Below are positions 1-6,822 of a stretch of 11,379 nucleotides of DNA, piece by piece; positions within the stretch are counted from its first letter, which is position 1, and every line of letters starts with the position of its first letter. The notes below the pieces were generated by a model. It saw nothing but the letters and a program-made list of their open reading frames with translations. It did no database searches and was not told the DNA's origin. The position numbers and the translations under genes are program-made. Source of the stretch: Bacillota bacterium (lineage in GTDB: Bacteria; Bacillota; Clostridia; Peptostreptococcales; Anaerovoracaceae); assembly GCA_022706625.1 (NCBI GenBank), contig JAKJCD010000013.1, positions 11,981-23,359 on the forward strand, in the 5' to 3' direction.

Positions 1-542
1 ATTTGATCAAAGACAGCGACTTTTTTAAACGGCTTTGGAGAAAAGCGCTTCACGTTATATTCCCAATGAAGCATGGGGCAAAGGTAAATGATTTTTTAAA
101 CGATATGGATATGGTCTTCTCTAAATTCCTTCGTGGACAACTGTTGGACGCATTGATTGTCGCCATAATCGTCTCTGTTGTTTTAACGGTCATAAGGCTG
201 GATTTCGCCGTATTGCTGGGATGCTTCGCAGGGCTTACCAATGTGATCCCCTACTTCGGCCCCATATTCGGAGCTGTCCCTGCGGTTATCGTGGCATTGT
301 TCACCGGCGGCTTATCCAAAGCAATAATAACTTTGATCGTCTTTGTCGTAATTCAGCAAATCGATGGGAACCTTATCTATCCTAAGGTTGTCGGGACAAG
401 CACCGGTCTCCACCCGGTATTCGTTCTGCTCGCCGTTACTTTCGGCGGCTACTTCTGGGGGCTTCTGGGCATGGTGCTGGCTGTTCCGGTAACGGCCTGC
501 CTCAAGCTTTTCATCCTGCGCAAGGCCGGAGAGCTTGAATGA
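1..542 (+). CDS. AI-2E family transporter, C-terminal part (5' end outside window)
   Basis: The reading frame is open from the left edge, so the true start lies upstream; about 179 residues are visible from base 3, roughly half of the usual length for this family (about 350 residues). The visible part has the family's alternating hydrophobic blocks: a membrane pair at about residues 46-65 and 68-100 containing NVIPYFGPIFGAVPA, another at about 105-120, and the C-terminal GLLGMVLAVPVTACLKLF segment typical of the AI-2E transporter family (PF01594, formerly UPF0118). Members are polytopic inner-membrane proteins. Some have been linked to autoinducer-2 or ion transport, but the substrate cannot be read from sequence. 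The gene ends in TGA and is followed at once by a hairpin terminator shared with the convergent arc operon. The family call is firm; the substrate is unknown. Confidence 0.85.
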   Translation, partial: LIKDSDFFKRLWRKALHVIFPMKHGAKVNDFLNDMDMVFSKFLRGQLLDALIVAIIVSVVLTVIRLDFAVLLGCFAGLTNVIPYFGPIFGAVPAVIVALFTGGLSKAIITLIVFVVIQQIDGNLIYPKVVGTSTGLHPVFVLLAVTFGGYFWGLLGMVLAVPVTACLKLFILRKAGELE

Positions 543-577
543 AAAAGGATCTTATCTTATACTGATAGGATCCTTTC
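542..577. terminator. Bidirectional rho-independent terminator between the AI-2E transporter gene and arcC
   Basis: Bases 544-556 and 564-576 form a 13-bp stem with a single G-U wobble and a 7-nt loop. On the minus strand the stem runs into five T residues (546-542), a good terminator for arcC, whose stop is at 615. On the plus strand the stem ends in CCTTTCTTATG, a weaker T-rich tail that serves the transporter gene. The stem begins directly after the transporter stop codon. Confidence 0.8.
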
Positions 578-614
578 TTATGCTGATCGATCATAAAATA
601 TTGTTCTGTATACT

Positions 615-1562
615 TTAGCGAGAAGTGATCACAGTGCCGCTCCTTCCCGCCAATGCATCCGTCGCACTGTACAAAGAAGCGATAATGGCCTTTTTCTCCG
701 GATTTGCTTTTACGAACTTGATCGCCGCCTGAACCTTCGGCAGCATACTTCCTGCGGCAAAATGACCTTCTGCGATGTATTGTTGGGCTTCCGCCACGGT
801 CATCGCCCCCAGCTCTTTCTGGTCAGGTTTATTATAGTTTATTGCCACCCTGTCCACAGCGGTAAGTACCAGAAGCACATCTGCTCCGATTTGTTCCGCT
901 AAAAGCTCTGCCGCCAAATCCTTGTCTATTACGGCGGCTACACCCTTTAAAGACCCATCGGGCATTTCGATCACAGGAACCCCGCCTCCGCCGGCAGTTA
1001 TGACGACGGTGGAATCAAAGAGCCTCCTGACAGTATCGACCTCGACGATTTCCAAAGGTATAGGCGAAGCCACTACCCGGCGCCAGCCTCTTCCGGCGTC
1101 CTCTTTCATGACATAGTTCTTTTCTGCCATAAGCGCCTTTGCCTCTTCCTCAGAGTAAAAGGATCCGATGGGTTTTGTGGGATTAGAAAATGCAGAATCT
1201 TTTTCATCCACCACAACCTGTGTAACAAGAGTGGTCACTGGAATATCCATTGCTCTTTTTTTCAGTTCCCCTCTGAGCGCCTGCTGTATGTGATATCCTA
1301 TATACCCTTGGCTCATAGCGCCTACAACATCAAAAGGCATAACAGGCGTAACATCCTTTGCAGTCTCCGAAGCAAGCAGTATCCTTCCCACCTGCGGTCC
1401 GTTGCCGTGCACTACGGCGATTTCGTAACCCTGTTCTATGATATCCACAATGTACTCACAGGTCCTTTTAACTACGGAGAGCTGCGCTTCCGCTGTAGCA
1501 GGGCCTTTTGAATCCTGAAGGGCATTTCCCCCCAGAGCTATTACTATTTTCCCTTTACCCAC
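615..1562 (-). CDS. arcC: Carbamate kinase
   Basis: Carbamate kinase transfers the phosphate of carbamoyl phosphate to ADP, giving ATP, CO2 and ammonia. It is the energy-yielding last step of the arginine deiminase pathway and acts in the cytoplasm. The 315-residue length fits the family (about 310). Visible amino-acid-kinase motifs are ALGGNAL at residues 9-15, HGNGPQVG at 52-59, NPTKPIG at 127-133, the glycine-rich TAGGGGVPV at 189-197 and IDKD at 212-215. The start is GTG (1560-1562), supported by GGGAGG at 1573-1578 with a 10-nt gap. This SD sequence overlaps the arcA stop codon, so arcA and arcC are tightly linked, with 15 bp between them. It is the last gene of the arcB-arcA-arcC operon and ends at the terminator 542-577. 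It appears intact. Confidence 0.95.
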   Translation of the reverse strand: MGKGKIVIALGGNALQDSKGPATAEAQLSVVKRTCEYIVDIIEQGYEIAVVHGNGPQVGRILLASETAKDVTPVMPFDVVGAMSQGYIGYHIQQALRGELKKRAMDIPVTTLVTQVVVDEKDSAFSNPTKPIGSFYSEEEAKALMAEKNYVMKEDAGRGWRRVVASPIPLEIVEVDTVRRLFDSTVVITAGGGGVPVIEMPDGSLKGVAAVIDKDLAAELLAEQIGADVLLVLTAVDRVAINYNKPDQKELGAMTVAEAQQYIAEGHFAAGSMLPKVQAAIKFVKANPEKKAIIASLYSATDALAGRSGTVITSR

Positions 1563-1577
1563 TATTTTTTGTCCTCC

Positions 1578-2801
1578 CTATAAATCGTCTCTGTTGATCG
1601 GCATACTCATACATCTCGGTCCGCCCCTGCCCCGGGATATTTCTGAGCTTGGGATAGGCAGTACTTTAATTCCGTGCTTTTCGAGCAGATCGTTGGTTAC
1701 ATAATTTCTGTCATATGTTACTACCACTCCCGGTGCAATGGCAAGGGTGTTCGACCCGTCGTTCCACTGCTCTCTCTGCGCAGCTATGCGGTCACTTCCG
1801 CCGCATCGGATCAGCTTTACCGCAGGAAGCTTAAGCTCACTTTTAAGGAGAGCCTCCAGGTCGTCGGTAATGAATGAAATCTCGGGTGTCCCATCTTTGC
1901 CCAGGGTTATTTCGTAAAGATCCAAAGGTCCTTCAATTTCCGGGTGGATCGTAAACTTATCGTAATCGACCATTGTGAATACCGTATCCAGATGCATGAA
2001 AGCCCGCTTTACAGGGATCCGGAAAACGATTACCTTCTTAAAGCTGTTGTCCGCCCCAAGAATGTTTTCAGCAAGGCAGGAAATGGCTTCTGCACTGGTC
2101 CTTAAAGATAAGCCCACCGCAACCACTTCCCGCGAAAGTACGAGTATGTCACCCCCCTCTATGTTGTCCGGTCCCTCGTGGGTGTACCAGAGATTGGTAT
2201 TTTGGGGAAACAGGCGGTCATTGTGGTTGTACATGTATTTTAAAAGCAGCGATTCTCTTTTTCTTGCATCAGTCTTCATGCGATTGACGCTGATGCCATC
2301 ACCGATGCAGGCTCCGGGATCTCGGGTAAAGTAAAGATTGGGCATCGGATCGGTGTAATAAGGATAATCCAGTGCCACCATGGCCGCCAGAGAGTTCGGG
2401 GCCTCTACCTCGATCTGGTCCTTTCTGATACCCGCTATGCATTGAGCTACCAAATTCGTCGGAGTCATTGCCATCAGCTTGTCGTAAATGGCTTCACAGG
2501 CATAGGGCGATAATATGGCGCTTTCATAGATAAATTCATTGATAAAGGATTTCCTTACCGTCTCCGCTGTCAGTGAATATGCCGCCTCCTCTAAAAAGTA
2601 AAGGACCTCCGCTCCGTTTTCCTTTAACACCTCTGCAAACTGGTCATGTTCTTTCTGAGCAGCGGCCAGATATGGGATATCATCGAAGAGCAGTCTTTCA
2701 AAGTTGTCCGGAACAAGACCTTCTATCTCATTCCCCAGGCGGTGAAGCAGCACTTTATTGAGTTTTCCGATTTCGGAATAGATATTGACGCCATGCTTCA
2801 T
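1578..2801 (-). CDS. arcA: Arginine deiminase
   Basis: This enzyme hydrolyses L-arginine to L-citrulline and ammonia, the first step of the arginine deiminase pathway. The 407-residue protein carries the guanidino-group-modifying fold with all expected catalytic positions: FTRDP at residues 158-162 (Asp161), EGGD at 215-218, HLD at 270-272 (His270, Asp272), and the nucleophilic Cys397 in GGPRCMSMP near the C-terminus. The N-terminus NIYSEIGKLNKVLLHRLG is also typical. The ATG at 2799-2801 is preceded by a full TAAGGAGG, whose AGGAGG core lies at 2811-2816 with a 9-nt gap. arcA is the middle gene: 59 bp without a terminator separate it from arcB upstream and 15 bp from arcC downstream, so the three are probably one transcript. 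It is intact, with no sign of loss of function. Confidence 0.96.
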   Translation of the reverse strand: MKHGVNIYSEIGKLNKVLLHRLGNEIEGLVPDNFERLLFDDIPYLAAAQKEHDQFAEVLKENGAEVLYFLEEAAYSLTAETVRKSFINEFIYESAILSPYACEAIYDKLMAMTPTNLVAQCIAGIRKDQIEVEAPNSLAAMVALDYPYYTDPMPNLYFTRDPGACIGDGISVNRMKTDARKRESLLLKYMYNHNDRLFPQNTNLWYTHEGPDNIEGGDILVLSREVVAVGLSLRTSAEAISCLAENILGADNSFKKVIVFRIPVKRAFMHLDTVFTMVDYDKFTIHPEIEGPLDLYEITLGKDGTPEISFITDDLEALLKSELKLPAVKLIRCGGSDRIAAQREQWNDGSNTLAIAPGVVVTYDRNYVTNDLLEKHGIKVLPIPSSEISRGRGGPRCMSMPINRDDL

Positions 2802-2860
2802 TGTTTCCTACCTCCTTACGTTATCCATCTTTATATTTCGTACGTGCACGACTGAAAGTA

Positions 2861-3847
2861 TTATAGCGTAGCTACCAGCACCGCTTTAATCGTGTGCATG
2901 CGGTTTTCAGCTTCGTCGAACACGACAGAATGGCGGCTCCTGAACACTTCATCCGTAACCTCTCTGATGTCGAAGCCTTTTTCTTTCCATTCCCTGGCCA
3001 TCTTTGTCTCAAAATCGTGGAAGGACGGCAGGCAGTGCATAAAGAGGACATCGGGATTTCCCGTCTCTTCCAGCATTTCCGTCGTCACCTTATAGGGGGT
3101 CAGCATCCTGACCCTATCCGGGATCTGATCCTCTTCTCCCATGGAGGCCCAAATATCCGTATAGAGTACATCGGCACCCTTAAGGCAATCAGGCGTGTCG
3201 CAGATTTCAATGGTTCCGCCCGTTTGCTCGGCCACAGCCTTTGAGGATGCCAGCACATGCTCATCAACTAAAAGCTCCTTTGGTCCGTAGCCCACGAAAT
3301 GCATTCCCATTTTGGCGCAACCGTACATCCAGGCATAGCTCATGTTATTCCTGATATCGCCGCAGAACACCACCTTTACCTCTTTTAACGGCTTTTTGCA
3401 GTGCTCCTCGATGGTCATAATGTCGGCTAATATCTGTGTCGGATGATCAATGTCCGTTAATCCGTTCCATACAGGGACACCCGAGTATTTTGCAAGATCT
3501 TCAACCACCTTCTGCTCATATCCCCGATATTCGATACCGTCAAAAAATCTGCCCAATACCTTTGCGGAGTCTTCCAGAGACTCTTTCTTGCCTACTTGGG
3601 AGCTGCCTGAATCCAAAAATGTCACATGACCGCCCTCATCAAGGCAGGCCACCTCAAAAGCACATCTTGTTCTCGTGGAGGTCTTTTCGAAAAGCAATAC
3701 TATGTTTTTCCCTTTGAGCATTGAGCCTCCAAGTCCGGATCTCTTCTTTGCTTTAAGGTCATGGGCCAGATCGAGCATATAGCGGATCTCAGAAGGGGTA
3801 AAATCCATTAACGTTAAAAAACTTCTTCCTTTCAAATTAACTGCCAT
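2861..3847 (-). CDS. arcB: Ornithine carbamoyltransferase (catabolic context)
   Basis: This enzyme interconverts citrulline plus phosphate with ornithine plus carbamoyl phosphate. In this operon it would run in the catabolic direction and feed carbamate kinase; the anabolic homologue is called argF, and sequence alone does not separate the two. The 328-residue protein shows the carbamoyl-phosphate motif STRTR (57-61), HPTQ (135-138), the ornithine loop region DIWASMG (231-237) and the catalytic HCLP (271-274). The ATG at 3845-3847 has a purine-rich AGAGAGG ribosome binding site (3856-3862) with an 8-nt gap. It is the first gene of the arc operon. Its roughly 100-nt leader contains a 9-bp tandem repeat (3869-3886) that resembles ArgR half-sites. 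No arcD antiporter gene follows in this operon. Confidence 0.95.
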   Translation of the reverse strand: MAVNLKGRSFLTLMDFTPSEIRYMLDLAHDLKAKKRSGLGGSMLKGKNIVLLFEKTSTRTRCAFEVACLDEGGHVTFLDSGSSQVGKKESLEDSAKVLGRFFDGIEYRGYEQKVVEDLAKYSGVPVWNGLTDIDHPTQILADIMTIEEHCKKPLKEVKVVFCGDIRNNMSYAWMYGCAKMGMHFVGYGPKELLVDEHVLASSKAVAEQTGGTIEICDTPDCLKGADVLYTDIWASMGEEDQIPDRVRMLTPYKVTTEMLEETGNPDVLFMHCLPSFHDFETKMAREWKEKGFDIREVTDEVFRSRHSVVFDEAENRMHTIKAVLVATL

Positions 3848-3849
3848 TT

Positions 3850-3876
3850 CTAAAACCTCTCTTTCATATAATTCAT
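3850..3876 (-). other. Possible 8-codon upstream ORF in the arcB leader
   Basis: Within the arcB leader an ATG at 3876-3874 opens eight codons (MNYMKERF) ending in TAG at 3852-3850, two bases before the arcB ATG. It spans the arcB SD. The ATG belongs to the downstream copy of the 9-bp repeat; the upstream copy gives only ATG-AAT-TAG. No SD of its own is visible, so translation is doubtful. Confidence 0.2.
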
Positions 3877-3886
3877 CTAATTCATC
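3869..3886 (-). repeat. Perfect 9-bp tandem duplication in the arcB leader, ArgR-like half-sites
   Basis: On the minus strand GATGAATTA occurs twice head to tail, followed by a degenerate third copy (TATGAAAGA). The core ATGAATTA resembles one half of the ARG box bound by ArgR/AhrC (TGAAT-type half-sites). Here the halves are direct rather than inverted, so operator function is a guess. The repeats lie between the predicted promoter (3954-3962) and the ribosome binding site. Confidence 0.45.
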
Positions 3887-3953
3887 AAAGCAACAATGTT
3901 ATTGATTTCGGGCGAAACCGGTACCGAAGTCTCCGGACAACGCTCTTAGTTTA

Positions 3954-3982
3954 TTTATATCATAACAATTTATGCCAACACT
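3954..3982 (-). promoter_or_regulatory. Likely promoter of the arcBAC operon (extended -10)
   Basis: The minus strand reads TGATATAAA (3962-3954), an extended -10 (TG-n-TATAAA) with five of six -10 bases matching. The -35 at 17 bp (AGTGTT, 3982-3977) is poor, as is common for extended -10 promoters. It lies between the terminator of the upstream regulator gene and arcB, giving a leader of roughly 100 nt. Confidence 0.5.
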
Positions 3983-3990
3983 ATACTATA

Positions 3991-4024
3991 AAACACCGGC
4001 GCCAGAAAGTGCCAGCGCGCCGGT
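3991..4024 (-). terminator. Rho-independent terminator of the MocR-type regulator gene
   Basis: ACCGGCGC (3995-4002) pairs with GCGCCGGT (4017-4024) in a perfect 8-bp GC-rich stem. On the minus strand it is followed by GTTTTATAG. It begins 36 bp beyond the regulator stop codon and separates that gene from the arc operon promoter. Confidence 0.7.
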
Positions 4025-4059
4025 ATTTGCGTGTGCCAGTGCAGCCTTTATCCATTCTG

Positions 4060-5559
4060 TCAGGTGGGAGCTGTTACTATGCAATCTCTCATGGCCTCCA
4101 TCAATATGGGGATCCCTTTTAAGATTTGCTCTTCGGAAGGATAGGAGTAGTTCAGACGTATAAAATTGTCACCTTTATTTCCAAAGGGATAAAAGATATT
4201 TCCGGGGATAAATGAAACCCCCTCGCGTCCTGATCTTTCCACAAAGTTGTTGAAATGCACTGTTTCGGGAAGTCTGCACCATAAATAAACTCCGCCGCTG
4301 GGCTTTTGAAACCCCAATCCCTCTTTTACCGCATCTTCCAGCATGTCGCACATAAGATCCAGCTTTTGTTTATAGAATGCGCAAAGGTTCTTTAGATTCC
4401 GCATATAGATGCCCTCTTGAAGATACCTGTTAAGAAGCTGCTGCGAAAGACTGTCCAGGCTTATGAGTCGAAGGGACACCAAGTGGCGAAGGCTGTTCAT
4501 TAAAGGTTTTGGTCCCGCCAGAAATGCCAGCCCCAGGCCCGGTGCAAAAGTAAGCGCAAAGGAATATATATAGATCACATTTTCACCGGCATCCAAAGAT
4601 TTAAGAGATGGCACTGAGCTTCCTTCAAATATGATTTCCGAAGCTTCGTCCATCTCTATTATCGGGAGCCGGTGCCGGTAGGATAAATCAAGCAGCTGCT
4701 TCCTTCTTTTTAATGTCATGGTTATGCCTGTGGGATCATGGAAGCCGGGATTCACATAAATAAACTTCGGATGATGTTTTTCGATCAGGGCGTCAAGCCC
4801 ACTGCATATCATTCCTTCTTCATCCATGGGTACGGTAATCAGCCTGGCCCCCGCCAAGGCAAATTCACGGTAAACATCGGGAGATACAGGCTCTTCTGAA
4901 AAAACCGCATCTCCCGGCTTGATCAAAAGCTCTACCAGGTATGACAGAGCCTGGTTGGATTCCGGAAGGACCTGGAGTTCTTCGGGACGGGCCTGTATCC
5001 CTTTCCCTGAAAGAAAATCGCATAGATTCCGGCGCAGGCTGTAAAGCCCCTGATAAGGTGTGTATTCATATATAATGTCTGAGTTTTCATCCAGGATCTC
5101 TGATAGTATCCTCCGCAGGTCATCCTTACCGTAAGCCTCGGGTGGTGCGATCCCGCCTGCAAAAGATATATTCCCCGGGACATAAGACTTTGAAAACAGA
5201 AGGTCAAAAGTAGTTTCCAGATTCAGGAATTCCTCTTTTATCATGGCTTCCCAATGAATAGGAAGGGATTGTCTCGTCCTTGTATTGTTTCCGGTCTCAG
5301 TCTCAAAGCTTTGTTTTTTTTCGGAATATGAAACACTGTGGCATAAACCTTGATACGATTCGATTAGCCCGTCAGCCCGAAGCTCGTGGTACGCCTTGTT
5401 CACGGTATTTCTGTGGACGCCGGTCTTTCTGGCAAGAGTCCGCTCCGATGGCAGCACAAAACCATCGGGGATCTCCTGTTTCAATATCATATCCCGGATC
5501 TGGTTTCTTATCTGAATATAAATCGGGACGCTGCTGCTTTGTTTTATATTGATTTCCAT
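4060..5559 (-). CDS. MocR/PdxR-type GntR regulator with a degenerate aminotransferase domain
   Basis: The 499-residue protein has the MocR architecture: an N-terminal GntR winged helix (about 10-75, with LPSERTLARKTGVHRNTVNKAYHEL), a linker (about 76-128) and a fold-type-I aminotransferase-like domain (about 129-490). MocR proteins normally bind PLP through a lysine in an SFSK-TLAPGLR motif. Here the same stretch reads SFALTFAPGLG (333-343), so the lysine is Leu336 and the phosphate-contacting arginine is Gly343. Asp304 (EMDEASE) and the C-terminal arginine in FIRLNY are kept; the usual tyrosine after the aspartate is Glu305. The protein therefore probably cannot form the internal Schiff base. 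The ATG (5557-5559) has no SD, and an in-frame stop lies four codons upstream. A strong promoter places transcription start on the ATG. The target is unknown; the adjacent arc operon is one candidate by position only. Confidence 0.88.
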   Translation of the reverse strand: MEINIKQSSSVPIYIQIRNQIRDMILKQEIPDGFVLPSERTLARKTGVHRNTVNKAYHELRADGLIESYQGLCHSVSYSEKKQSFETETGNNTRTRQSLPIHWEAMIKEEFLNLETTFDLLFSKSYVPGNISFAGGIAPPEAYGKDDLRRILSEILDENSDIIYEYTPYQGLYSLRRNLCDFLSGKGIQARPEELQVLPESNQALSYLVELLIKPGDAVFSEEPVSPDVYREFALAGARLITVPMDEEGMICSGLDALIEKHHPKFIYVNPGFHDPTGITMTLKRRKQLLDLSYRHRLPIIEMDEASEIIFEGSSVPSLKSLDAGENVIYIYSFALTFAPGLGLAFLAGPKPLMNSLRHLVSLRLISLDSLSQQLLNRYLQEGIYMRNLKNLCAFYKQKLDLMCDMLEDAVKEGLGFQKPSGGVYLWCRLPETVHFNNFVERSGREGVSFIPGNIFYPFGNKGDNFIRLNYSYPSEEQILKGIPILMEAMRDCIVTAPT

Positions 5560-5565
5560 ATTTTG

Positions 5566-5594
5566 ATTTTAGGTTTTGTTTCACACCGTGTCAA
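5566..5594 (-). promoter_or_regulatory. Sigma-A-type promoter of the MocR-type gene, predicted leaderless
   Basis: The minus strand reads TTGACA (5594-5589, perfect), a 17-bp spacer, then TAAAAT (5571-5566, five of six). Six bases separate the -10 from the ATG at 5559, so the expected transcription start coincides with the start codon. A 9-bp palindrome, ACACNGTGT (5583-5591), overlaps the -35 and the start of the spacer. Confidence 0.65.
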
Positions 5595-5599
5595 GGTTT

Positions 5600-5636
5600 G
5601 CCGTCTTTTACGGCTTTTTACGGACGTTCTCCGTAA
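5600..5636. repeat. Two adjacent perfect inverted repeats upstream of the MocR-type promoter
   Basis: GCCGT-n5-ACGGC (5600-5614) is followed by TTACGGA-n5-TCCGTAA (5618-5636). The second includes the stop codon and last codons of the RNA methyltransferase gene. On the plus strand the first stem is followed by TTTTT, which resembles a small terminator for antisense transcription. CTTTTACGG and CTTTTTACGG are near direct repeats. The sites lie just upstream of the -35 and could be operators or RNA hairpins. Confidence 0.4.
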
Positions 5637-6748
5637 TATTGATAATAACAGGTTTCAATCCTTCCGTTATACAGCTTCCTCCTTCTGTCTGCGGGCTTGT
5701 CCCGAAAGAGCTTTTCAAATTCCTTGTCGGAGGTGATAAGGTACATGGACCAGGTAGGGTTTGCTTCCATGAATCGCTTTAAGTCTCCGTAGATTCTTCG
5801 GACCTGTTCCTTTTCCCCTATCCTTTCGCCGTAAGGAGGATTGGCAATAATGATGCCGTGATTCTCCTGAGAGGTCAACCCGCTCACCGGCTGTATGCGA
5901 AAATCGATACAATCGTCAACACCGGCTTCTTCCGCATTGGCTCTTGCCGCATCTATCGCCTTTTTATCGATATCCGATGCAAATATCCTAATGTCCTTTT
6001 CATTGTCGATGGCCTCAAAAGCGGCCTTTCTTTCTTTTTTCCAAAGATCTTTAGGTATGGCTTCCCATTCCTCGGATGCGAAGCTTCTGGAAAGGCCAGG
6101 CGCAATATTCTTGCCTATCATCGCGGCTTCTATGGGAATCGTGCCGGAGCCGCAGAAAGGATCCGCCAAAATTCGGCCGGGTTTCCAAAATGAAAGTTGA
6201 ACCATTGCTGCCGCCAGGGTTTCTTTGATGGGGGCAGCCACGTCCCGGACTCTGTAACCCCTTTTATGGAGCCCGGGACCGCTGGTATCCAGCGTCACCG
6301 TGACCCTGTCCTTGAGCAGAGTTGCTTTCACGGTGTAGGCTGCCCCCGTCTCCGGAAACTGCTCCACATTGTAAGTACGCTTCAGCCTTTCCACGATGGC
6401 CTTCTTTACAATTGCCTGGCAATCGGAAATACTGTAAAGTTTAGATTTAACTGAGGTCCCGTTAACTGTGAACTTACCATCCATAGGGATCCACTCTTCC
6501 CAAGGCAATGCCGCCGTTTGCTGGAACAATTCCTCAAAGCTCACAGCATTAAACTCGCCAATGCGTACAAGTACCCGATCGGCGCTGCGAAGCCAAAGAT
6601 TAGATCTGGCGACAGCTTTCTCATCTCCTAAATATGTGATCTTCCCATCTTCGCTTTGAAGTATCTTATATCCCAAGGCTTCTATTTCCCGTTTCACGAC
6701 GGCCTCAAGCCCAAAAGTAGCCGTAGCTATCAATTCCAACCTGGACAA
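5618..6748 (-). CDS. THUMP-domain class I SAM-dependent RNA methyltransferase (RlmL/YpsC family)
   Basis: This is a predicted N2-guanine methyltransferase of 23S rRNA, homologous to the N-terminal (RlmL) half of the E. coli RlmKL fusion and to B. subtilis YpsC. The 376-residue protein has an N-terminal ferredoxin-like/THUMP RNA-binding region (about 1-155) and a UPF0020-type Rossmann methyltransferase domain. The SAM-binding motif I is DPFCGSGTI at 196-204, an acidic motif is ASDID at 257-261, and the catalytic motif IV is NPPYGER at 303-309. The start is TTG (6746-6748), chosen because AGGGAG (6755-6760) sits six bases upstream and the N-terminus SRLELIATATFGLEAVVKREI begins as the family does. 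It lies between mreB and the regulator on the same strand, but a strong terminator stands just upstream, so its own promoter is not obvious. The exact target nucleotide is inferred from the family only. Confidence 0.88.
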   Translation of the reverse strand: MSRLELIATATFGLEAVVKREIEALGYKILQSEDGKITYLGDEKAVARSNLWLRSADRVLVRIGEFNAVSFEELFQQTAALPWEEWIPMDGKFTVNGTSVKSKLYSISDCQAIVKKAIVERLKRTYNVEQFPETGAAYTVKATLLKDRVTVTLDTSGPGLHKRGYRVRDVAAPIKETLAAAMVQLSFWKPGRILADPFCGSGTIPIEAAMIGKNIAPGLSRSFASEEWEAIPKDLWKKERKAAFEAIDNEKDIRIFASDIDKKAIDAARANAEEAGVDDCIDFRIQPVSGLTSQENHGIIIANPPYGERIGEKEQVRRIYGDLKRFMEANPTWSMYLITSDKEFEKLFRDKPADRRRKLYNGRIETCYYQYYGERP

Positions 6749-6754
6749 AATGCT

Positions 6755-6760
6755 CTCCCT
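6755..6760 (-). promoter_or_regulatory. Ribosome binding site fixing the TTG start of the RNA methyltransferase
   Basis: AGGGAG on the minus strand, six bases before the TTG at 6748-6746. No ATG at a suitable distance competes with it. Confidence 0.65.
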
Positions 6761-6764
6761 TCGA

Positions 6765-6788
6765 AAAAAGCCCCAAACAGGGCTTTTT
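6765..6788 (-). terminator. Rho-independent terminator downstream of mreB
   Basis: AAAAAGCCC (6765-6773) and GGGCTTTTT (6780-6788) form a perfect 9-bp stem with a 6-nt loop, with T runs in both directions. It sits 35 bp beyond the mreB stop codon and 17 bp before the start codon of the next gene. The next gene thus needs read-through or a promoter embedded in 6789-6822, where only a weak CATAAT-like -10 is visible. Confidence 0.85.
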
Positions 6789-6822
6789 GCATTAACACAG
6801 TTAAGTAAGATTATGATTGTTA

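Noticed and set aside
2894..3244. A 116-codon plus-strand ORF inside arcB
   Set aside because: It lies antisense to a conserved enzyme gene and its translation resembles no family. It is a consequence of codon bias on the other strand.
5600..5619. Terminator of the RNA methyltransferase gene
   Set aside because: The T tract is on the plus-strand side of the stem. On the minus strand, where the gene is transcribed, the stem is followed by AAACC. I kept it only as an inverted repeat.
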